From Pacificimonas flava (GTDB lineage: Bacteria > Pseudomonadota > Alphaproteobacteria > Sphingomonadales > Sphingomonadaceae): 64,000 bases of DNA. The position numbers and the translations under genes were made by a program. The notes under the pieces are model-generated. The model searched no databases. It saw nothing but the letters and a program-made list of their open reading frames with translations, and was not told where the DNA came from. Below are positions 58,615 to 64,000 of this stretch, piece after piece. The stretch is taken from assembly GCF_000342165.1 (NCBI RefSeq), contig NZ_AMRV01000005.1:124001-188000 (forward strand), in the 5' to 3' direction. Position 1 is the stretch's first letter; each line of letters opens with the position of its first letter.

Positions 58615-60330
58615 TTATGACTTACCGTCGTCCTTCGCCTTGCCCAGCGCTTCGCCGAGGATATCGCCGAGCGAAGCACCACTGTCCGAGGAGCCGTACT
58701 GCTTCACGGCTTCCTTTTCCTCAGTGATCTGAAGTGCCTTGATGGACAGATTCGGCTTCTTCGAACGGTCGAAGCCGGTGACCAGGGCATCTACCTTCTG
58801 ACCAACCTGGAAGCGCTCCGGACGCTGCTCGTCGCGGTCGCGGCTGAGGTCGGAGCGGCGGATGAAGCCGGTCGTCACGCCGCCGTCCAGCGACACTTCC
58901 ACACCGCCATCGCGCACGTCGACGACTTCGCCGGTGACGACATCGCCCTTCCTGACGCCCGAGCCGACGCTCAGCGCGGCCGCACCTTCCGGCGCCTGGT
59001 CAAGCTGCTTCATGCCGAGAGAGATGCGCTCCTTCTCGGCATCCACGTCCAGCACGACGGCCTTCACGGTCTCGCCCTTGTGGTGCATTTCCAGCGCTTC
59101 TTCGCCGCTGACGCCCCAGGCGATATCCGACATGTGAACCATGCCGTCGACGTCGCCTTCCAGGCCGACGAACAGGCCGAACTCGGTGGCGTTCTTCACC
59201 TCGCCCTCGACGATCGTGCCCACCGGGTAGCGCTCCGCGAAATCCGACCAGGGGTTCGACTGCGCCTGCTTCAGACCCAGAGAGATGCGGCGCTTTTCCT
59301 CGTCCACTTCCAGGATGACGACTTCGACTTCCTGGCTGGTGGAGACGATCTTGCCCGGATGGACGTTCTTCTTGGTCCAGGACATCTCCGACACGTGGAC
59401 GAGGCCTTCGATGCCGTCTTCCAGCTCCACGAACGCGCCGTAATCGGTGATGTTCGTGACGCGGCCCGTCGCCTTCTGGCCGACCTCGTACTTCGCCATC
59501 ACGCCGTCCCACGGATCGGCTTCGAGCTGCTTCATGCCGAGGGAGATGCGCTGCGTCTCGCGGTTGATGCGGATGATCTGCACCTTCACCGTGTCGGAAA
59601 TCGACAGGATTTCCGATGGGTGGCCGACCCGCTTGTAGCTCATGTCGGTGACGTGCAGCAGGCCGTCGATACCGCCCAGGTCGACGAACGCACCGTAATC
59701 GGTGATGTTCTTCACGACGCCCTCGACAACCTGGCCCTCGGTCAGCGACTGGATCAGGTCCGAACGCTGCTCGGCGCGCGTTTCCTCCAGGATGGCGCGG
59801 CGCGAGACGACGATGTTGCCGCGCTTCCGGTCCATCTTCAGGATCTGGAACGGCTGCGGGATGCCCATCAGGGGCGTGACGTCGCGCACAGGGCGCACGT
59901 CGACCTGGCTGCCCGGCAGGAAGGCCACGGCGCCGCCCAGATCGACGGTGAAGCCGCCCTTCACACGGCCGAAGATCTGGCCTTCGACGCGGGCGGTGTC
60001 GTTATATTCGGTTTCCAGGCGGTCCCAGGCAGCCTCGCGGCGCGCGCGGTCGCGCGACAGCATGGCTTCGCCATTGGCGTTCTCGACGCGGTCGACATAG
60101 ACCTCGACCTCGTCGCCGGCGCTCAGTTCGGCTTTCTGACCGGGAGGGGCGAATTCGCGCAGCGGCACGCGCCCTTCGGATTTCAGGCCAACATCGATGA
60201 TGGCCATGTCGTTCTCGATGCCGGTAACCCGGCCGGTGACGACGCGGCCCTCAAAGGCCTCCTCGCCGCCAAGGCTGTCTTCCAGCATTTTTGCAAAATC
60301 GTCGCGTGTGGGCTGCGGTGCTGTTGCCAT
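58615..60330 (-). CDS. rpsA: 30S ribosomal protein S1 RpsA
   Basis: 571 residues with six S1 repeats (for example GRVVTGRVTGIENDMAIIDVG (in part), EGVVKNITDYGAFVDLGGIDG (in part), GRVTNITDYGAFVELEDGIEG (in part)). S1 brings mRNA to the 30S subunit. It starts with MATAPQPTRDDFAKMLE. A TATAAT (60356-60361) stands on its strand 26 bases upstream. The order cmk-rpsA-ihfB is usual in alphaproteobacteria. Confidence 0.97.
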   Translation of the reverse strand: MATAPQPTRDDFAKMLEDSLGGEEAFEGRVVTGRVTGIENDMAIIDVGLKSEGRVPLREFAPPGQKAELSAGDEVEVYVDRVENANGEAMLSRDRARREAAWDRLETEYNDTARVEGQIFGRVKGGFTVDLGGAVAFLPGSQVDVRPVRDVTPLMGIPQPFQILKMDRKRGNIVVSRRAILEETRAEQRSDLIQSLTEGQVVEGVVKNITDYGAFVDLGGIDGLLHVTDMSYKRVGHPSEILSISDTVKVQIIRINRETQRISLGMKQLEADPWDGVMAKYEVGQKATGRVTNITDYGAFVELEDGIEGLVHVSEMSWTKKNVHPGKIVSTSQEVEVVILEVDEEKRRISLGLKQAQSNPWSDFAERYPVGTIVEGEVKNATEFGLFVGLEGDVDGMVHMSDIAWGVSGEEALEMHHKGETVKAVVLDVDAEKERISLGMKQLDQAPEGAAALSVGSGVRKGDVVTGEVVDVRDGGVEVSLDGGVTTGFIRRSDLSRDRDEQRPERFQVGQKVDALVTGFDRSKKPNLSIKALQITEEKEAVKQYGSSDSGASLGDILGEALGKAKDDGKS

Positions 60331-60355
60331 AATCTCTTGAATATCCTTTGTGAAA

Positions 60356-60361
60356 ATTATA
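60356..60361 (-). promoter_or_regulatory. Candidate -10 element (TATAAT) for rpsA
   Basis: A perfect TATAAT is read on the minus strand upstream of rpsA; no good -35 is visible. The remaining 237-base cmk-rpsA gap contains one small hairpin (CGGCAG/CTGCCG, 60540-60560) and no gene. Confidence 0.45.
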
Positions 60362-60567
60362 CATGCCGACCGGTTGGTTCCGGCGGTCTCGAACGCGGCG
60401 CGTCCGTTGTTGATGCCTCGGCGGGGACACTTTCCGGCAAGGCGGACAGGAAAAGCGAACGCGTGTCCGGCTCTTCATCCATCTTGTCGCTAAAGCGCTT
60501 ACGGGAACGGAAACGACCATAACCCGGTACCGAAGCACTCGGCAGCTATGCCGACTGCCGGTAAAAA

Positions 60568-61197
60568 TCAAGGTCGCGCACCGCTTTCCTCGACAATGCG
60601 AATGGCCTTTGCGACGGATTCCTCGCGGCTGAGGTGGCTCGTGTCGAGGAGCACGGCGTCCTCGGCTGGTTTCAGCGGCGCGGAGGCACGGCTGCTGTCG
60701 CGCCGATCGCGTGCGGCAAGATCGGCTTCCATCTCCGCCAGGTGGACAGGCTGGCCGGCCGCCTCCAGCTCCAAAGCACGGCGCCGCGCGCGTTCCGCGA
60801 CGCTTGCGGTCACGAACAGTTTCACATCGGCGTGCGGCGCAATGACCGTGCCGATGTCGCGGCCGTCGAGAACCGCGCCGCCAGCCTGATCCGCGAAGCG
60901 TCGCTGCCGGTCGAGAAGTGCCCTGCGCACGGCGGGATGGGCCGAGACGATCGACGCGGCCTCCCCCGCCTCGCGAGAGCGCAGCCGCGCCTCCTCGATG
61001 GCCCCGGGCTCCGCCGTTGCGGCCGCCAGCGCCGCAGCCTTCTCGTCGCTCAGGTCGATGCCCTCAGTGAGCATTTTTACCGCAACTGCACGATAGAGGA
61101 GACCCGTATCCAAATAGGGAAGATCGAAGCGTTGCGCGATCGCCTTTGCCACCGTTCCTTTGCCAGAGGCAGCGTGGCCGTCCACTGCAACGATCAT
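60568..61197 (-). CDS. cmk: Cytidylate kinase Cmk
   Basis: 209 residues. The P-loop VDGHAASGKGTVAKAIAQ, DTGLLYRAVA, LDGRDIGTVIAPHADVKLFVTAS (in part) and RDRRDSSRASAPLKPAEDAV (in part) are diagnostic of CMP/dCMP kinases. It lies upstream of rpsA, separated by 237 bases. In related genomes aroA directly precedes cmk; here wecB and a small gene lie between them on the other strand. Confidence 0.96.
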   Translation of the reverse strand: MIVAVDGHAASGKGTVAKAIAQRFDLPYLDTGLLYRAVAVKMLTEGIDLSDEKAAALAAATAEPGAIEEARLRSREAGEAASIVSAHPAVRRALLDRQRRFADQAGGAVLDGRDIGTVIAPHADVKLFVTASVAERARRRALELEAAGQPVHLAEMEADLAARDRRDSSRASAPLKPAEDAVLLDTSHLSREESVAKAIRIVEESGARP

Positions 61198-61278
61198 CGA
61201 TCACCTGCTCCCTTGCCAGGCAGCGGAAGGTCAACATATTGCAGAACCGGACGAATCTGGGGGCAGGGGGCGAGGGGC

Positions 61279-62313
61279 ATGAGCTGTCTTTTCATTGTCG
61301 GGACGCGGCCGGAAGCCATCAAGCTGGCGCCGGTAATCGCGGCCTTGGATCGATGCGGCGGCAAAGCGCAAATCTGCACCACCGGTCAACACCGCGATCT
61401 GTTGCCGCCGATCCTTCAGGAATATGGACTAGAGGCGGACCACCACGCCGGCGGCGATAATGATTATCCGCTTGCCGCGCTGCAGACGGTCATCAGGCAG
61501 GCCCAGCCGGCCGCTCTGGTCGTGCAGGGCGACACCCGTTCGGCTTTTCTGGGGGCGGTGGCGGCCCGGCTCGAGTCGGTGCCGCTCGCGCATGTCGAGG
61601 CGGGGCTGCGGTCAGGCAGCGCCCTCGACCCCTTTCCGGAGGAAATATTCCGCATCGGCATCGGGCGGCTTGCCGATCTTCACTTCGCGCCGACGGCGGC
61701 TGCGCGCGAACACCTCCTGACTGCGGGGGCGGCAGTTGGCAGCGTGCATGTGACCGGAAACCCGGTCTACGATGCGGCGCTCTCGATTCTGCAGGTCGAA
61801 CCGCGCATCGCCGTACCGACCCGCTCTATCCTTATGACCGTGCACCGTGCCGAAAACGGGGGTGCGCGGCTGCAACAGATTTACGCCGCAGCGAGCGACC
61901 TGGCGCGGGCAGGGCGCCGAGTCATCTACATCCGCCACCCCAGGATCACCGATGCGGACATTAGCGGCCTTGTCGGCGTTCCGGGCCTGGCGGTCCTGCC
62001 GCCGCAGCGCCATCGCGATTTCCTTCGCCTCATGACCGCCGCAGATCTCGTCCTGACGGACTCGGGCGGCGTCCATGAAGAAGCGGCCTATTTGCGCCGG
62101 CCGTCGCTCATCCTGCGGGATCGCACCGAACGTCCCGAGCTGCTGGTCCCCGGTTTCTCCGAGCTCGTGGGTGCGGAAACGGCGCGCATTGTGACCCGCG
62201 CCCGCACGCTTCTCGGCGCGTCCTCTCCACTCGCTGAGGAACCGCTGCGCGATGGCCGGGCCGGCGAACGGATCGCCGCCATCCTCGCGGAAAACTTTTC
62301 CATCTGCCGTTAA
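61279..62313 (+). CDS. wecB: Non-hydrolysing UDP-N-acetylglucosamine 2-epimerase WecB
   Basis: 344 residues with the GT-B fold. Motifs: VGTRPEAIKLAPVIAAL at the N-terminus, CTTGQHRDLL, VQGDTRSAF, HVEAGLRSG, MTVHRAENGG and LTDSGGVHEEAAYLRRPSLILRDRTERPE (in part). It converts UDP-GlcNAc to UDP-ManNAc for surface polysaccharide. It is about 30 residues shorter than typical members: the segment between HRAENGG and the C-terminal Rossmann part is condensed. GAGGGG precedes the ATG. It sits alone, not in a polysaccharide cluster, between cmk and aroA. Confidence 0.9.
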   Translation: MSCLFIVGTRPEAIKLAPVIAALDRCGGKAQICTTGQHRDLLPPILQEYGLEADHHAGGDNDYPLAALQTVIRQAQPAALVVQGDTRSAFLGAVAARLESVPLAHVEAGLRSGSALDPFPEEIFRIGIGRLADLHFAPTAAAREHLLTAGAAVGSVHVTGNPVYDAALSILQVEPRIAVPTRSILMTVHRAENGGARLQQIYAAASDLARAGRRVIYIRHPRITDADISGLVGVPGLAVLPPQRHRDFLRLMTAADLVLTDSGGVHEEAAYLRRPSLILRDRTERPELLVPGFSELVGAETARIVTRARTLLGASSPLAEEPLRDGRAGERIAAILAENFSICR

Positions 62314-62336
62314 CCATCTTTTCCTCTCCCGAAGAG

Positions 62337-62351
62337 TTAACGCGTTGTTAA
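62337..62351. promoter_or_regulatory. CtrA-type binding site (TTAA-N7-TTAA)
   Basis: TTAACGCGTTGTTAA has two TTAA half sites separated by exactly seven bases, the consensus for the alphaproteobacterial cell-cycle regulator CtrA. A third GTTAAC lies at 62309-62314. It stands 33 bases before the small gene at 62385. Confidence 0.65.
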
Positions 62352-62384
62352 GTATATCTGGCGCGCTTGCTCATGGAGAGGATC

Positions 62385-62564
62385 ATGCGTTTGGAACATC
62401 GACAGGCACGCGCCTCCTTCGGCCGGCGCATGCGGCCACGTGGCGTTGGGTCGGATAGTCGTGAGTTATCGGAGAGCTTTACCGGGCAACCCCCCTCTGA
62501 TCTTCGCTTCCTGGCGTTAAGCTGGCTCGGCGGAATGGTTTTCGTGCTGACCATGATCGCTTGA
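62385..62564 (+). CDS. Small membrane protein, probable CtrA-regulated gene, unknown function
   Basis: 59 residues. The first 40 are polar and basic (MRLEHRQARASFGRRMRP at the start) and the last 18 form a hydrophobic helix (FLALSWLGGMVFVLTMIA), suggesting a tail-anchored small protein. GGAGAGG precedes the ATG at ideal spacing and a CtrA-type box lies upstream, which supports a real gene. The 3' end overlaps the convergent aroA end by 48 bases. No family is recognised. An ATG at 62373 is in frame. Confidence 0.55.
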   Translation: MRLEHRQARASFGRRMRPRGVGSDSRELSESFTGQPPSDLRFLALSWLGGMVFVLTMIA

Positions 62565-63905
62565 GGCGCCCATCGTTTCGAACAGCTCAGTGAAGCCTGG
62601 AAAGCTGGTCGCGATTGGTGAGGCATCGTCGACGACGACGGGGCGGGATGCCGCGAGACCGAGAACCGCAAAGCTCATGGCAATGCGGTGATCGAGATCC
62701 GCATCGATCTGCGCGCCGCCGGACAGCGGAGCGCCACCCGAACCTGTGATTGCTATTCCGTCCGAAAGCAGTTCGCACTCCGCGCCGCAGGCGGTCAGAC
62801 CCTTGGCCATCAGTGCGAGCCGGTCCGACTCCTTGACCCGAAGCTCCTCCAGGCCGCGCATCACCGTGACGCCGTCCGCCAGCGCCGCCGCGACCATAAG
62901 GATCGGGTATTCGTCGATCATGCGGGGGGCGAGCGCGGCCGGTATATCGGCGCCTTTAAGCCGCCCAGCGCGCACCCGGATATCGCCCTGCGGCTCCTCG
63001 GACGGGCCGGTGTCCCTTTCCGACACCGCGACGTCCGCGCCCATCAGGCGCAGCGCATCGAGAAGGCCCGTGCGGGTGGAATTGAGGCCCACGCCCTCGA
63101 TGGTGATTTCGCTACCCGGCACGAGCAGCGCGGCGATGATCGGGAAGGCCGCCGACGAGATATCGCCCGGTATGTCGAGCTCTTGCGGCTTCAGATCGAC
63201 TTCGCCGATCAGGTCGATCAGCGTTTCCGCTCCATCCGTCTTGACGCTCAGCTCCGCCCCAAAGCGGCGGAGCATTCTTTCGGAATGATCGCGGGTCGGG
63301 GCCGTTTCCCGCACGCGCGTGCGCCCCGGCGTATTGAGGCCCGCCAGAAGAACAGCCGATTTCACCTGCGCAGAGGCCACGGGCAGCCGGTAGTCGATGG
63401 GAACGGGCGTGTGCGAGCCGGTCATGGTGAGCGGCAAGCGTCCCCCCTCGCTGGCCTCGAAGCGTGCGCCGATTTCCTCCAGCGGCGTGATGACCCGGCC
63501 CATGGGGCGCCGCGACAGGGAAGCGTCACCGATGAAGGTGGCGGTCAGGGGATGGCTGGACAGGAGGCCCAAAAGCAGCCGCGTCGAGGTGCCGCTATTG
63601 CCCATGTCGAGCGCAGCCTCCGGCGCCAGAAGGCCGCCGACACCCACGCCGTCCACCGTGACATCGTCCGCCCCGAACGTGATCACGGCGCCAAGGGCGC
63701 CCATTGCAGCCGCTGTCGCCTTCACATCTTCGCCCATCAGCAGCCCGGAGATGCGCGTGCGGCCGACGGCGAGCGCGCCGAACATCAGGGCCCTGTGCGA
63801 GATCGACTTGTCGCCGGGCACCTTGACGCGCCCCTTCAGCGGGCCGGCGGCACGGAAGGACAGCGCGTGTGGTTTCGGGGAAGCGGGGCGCGGTGGAACG
63901 GACAC
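62517..63905 (-). CDS. aroA: 3-phosphoshikimate 1-carboxyvinyltransferase AroA (EPSP synthase)
   Basis: 462 residues. Motifs: VPGDKSISHRALMFGALA near residue 29, GNSGTSTRLLLGLL, SLSRRPMGRVI, ASAQVKSAVLLAGL, ETAPTRDHSERML and EELRVKESDRLALMA. The pattern agrees with class II EPSP synthases. It joins shikimate 3-phosphate and PEP. A 15-residue tail (SSDHGQHENHSAEPA) extends beyond the usual end and overlaps the small gene. The start is a GTG with AAGGAGG upstream at long spacing. Confidence 0.95.
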   Translation of the reverse strand: MSVPPRPASPKPHALSFRAAGPLKGRVKVPGDKSISHRALMFGALAVGRTRISGLLMGEDVKATAAAMGALGAVITFGADDVTVDGVGVGGLLAPEAALDMGNSGTSTRLLLGLLSSHPLTATFIGDASLSRRPMGRVITPLEEIGARFEASEGGRLPLTMTGSHTPVPIDYRLPVASAQVKSAVLLAGLNTPGRTRVRETAPTRDHSERMLRRFGAELSVKTDGAETLIDLIGEVDLKPQELDIPGDISSAAFPIIAALLVPGSEITIEGVGLNSTRTGLLDALRLMGADVAVSERDTGPSEEPQGDIRVRAGRLKGADIPAALAPRMIDEYPILMVAAALADGVTVMRGLEELRVKESDRLALMAKGLTACGAECELLSDGIAITGSGGAPLSGGAQIDADLDHRIAMSFAVLGLAASRPVVVDDASPIATSFPGFTELFETMGASSDHGQHENHSAEPA

Positions 63906-64000
63906 GGGTATCGAACTTCTCCTCCTTGGCTTGACGCGGCAACAGGGTGTCCCAACATACGCGCCTCGCGGGCCGGGGCTTTGACAGCCCGCCCATCCCG
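63906..64000. other. Region upstream of aroA, no gene recognised
   Basis: This 95-base edge carries TTGACG (63931-63936) and TTGACA (63982-63987) on the plus strand, which may be -35 elements of a divergent gene beyond the window. A small hairpin GGGCT/AGCCC is present at 63977-63991. No tRNA fold is evident. Confidence 0.35.

Noticed and set aside
60251-60571. A 106-codon frame in the rpsA leader
   Set aside because: It runs into the rpsA gene in another frame, has basic low-complexity sequence and no ribosome site.
63974-63994. Hairpin near the right edge as part of a tRNA
   Set aside because: Only one 5-bp stem is visible, with no T-loop or anticodon arm.
1-64000. Mobile elements, phage genes and CRISPR arrays
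   Set aside because: No transposase, integrase, cas gene, regularly spaced repeats or terminal inverted repeats were seen on either strand.

Overview
The window is a GC-rich chromosomal segment of a Gram-negative alphaproteobacterium, most likely a sphingomonad (order Sphingomonadales). Evidence: the gene order cmk-rpsA-ihfB-lapA-pyrF-trpF-trpB-trpA-accD-folC, several TonB-dependent receptors, a De Ley-Doudoroff galactose cluster, and one perfect CtrA-type box (TTAA-N7-TTAA). No rRNA, tRNA, CRISPR array, insertion sequence or phage gene was recognised. Most genes sit in tight operons with 4-base start/stop overlaps, and many starts are GTG or TTG.

Layout. (1) 1-6372: a truncated MscS-type channel and a KefB/YbaL antiporter, then a copper-response locus. 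csoR and a glutaredoxin-MauE fusion run left and copA-copB run right, separated by two CsoR-type palindromes. (2) 6374-11586: a heme-copper oxidase locus (small membrane protein, fused CtaD-CtaE, CtaC, DUF2231 protein, CopD-like protein, CtaG-like assembly factor). (3) 11775-15885: TerC protein, GPH-type sugar transporter, M28 peptidase. (4) 16012-28073: a cobalamin salvage and late-assembly island. cobT-cobS-cobC-cobO is followed by a cobalamin riboswitch, then btuB-btuF-btuC-btuD-cobQ-cbiB-cobD, with cobU and a DUF1289 gene on the other strand. No corrin-ring genes are present here. (5) 28099-35126: a galactose cluster (galactose dehydrogenase, IlvD-type dehydratase, GntR/FadR regulator, SGLT-like symporter, DgoK, DgoA), followed by a DJ-1/PfpI protein at 35234-35803. 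(6) 36038-46370: an 11-gene iron-responsive block. FecI-type sigma factor, FecR, STN-containing receptor, DUF3649, PepSY reductase, DUF3325, second PepSY protein, DUF2271, DUF4198, ApbE and TonB follow each other on one strand; Fur-like palindromes precede the sigma factor and the receptor. (7) 46378-52229: hydrolase-OsmC fusion, orphan Rieske oxygenase, AmpG-like transporter, HExxH-TPR protein. (8) 52232-64000: housekeeping genes folC, accD, trpA, trpB, trpF, pyrF, lapA, ihfB, rpsA and cmk, then wecB and a small CtrA-box-preceded gene on the plus strand, then aroA.

How they work together. The copper block probably senses cuprous ion, oxidises and sequesters periplasmic copper, and lies beside the oxidase and its copper-insertion factors. 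The B12 block imports corrinoids and finishes them into adenosylcobalamin under riboswitch feedback. The galactose block oxidises imported galactose to pyruvate and glyceraldehyde 3-phosphate. The iron block appears to couple ferric-siderophore uptake with reduction at the inner membrane; its DUF2271 protein carries a probable flavinylation motif and an ApbE flavin transferase is encoded beside it. This is the region most likely to hold an incompletely described system.
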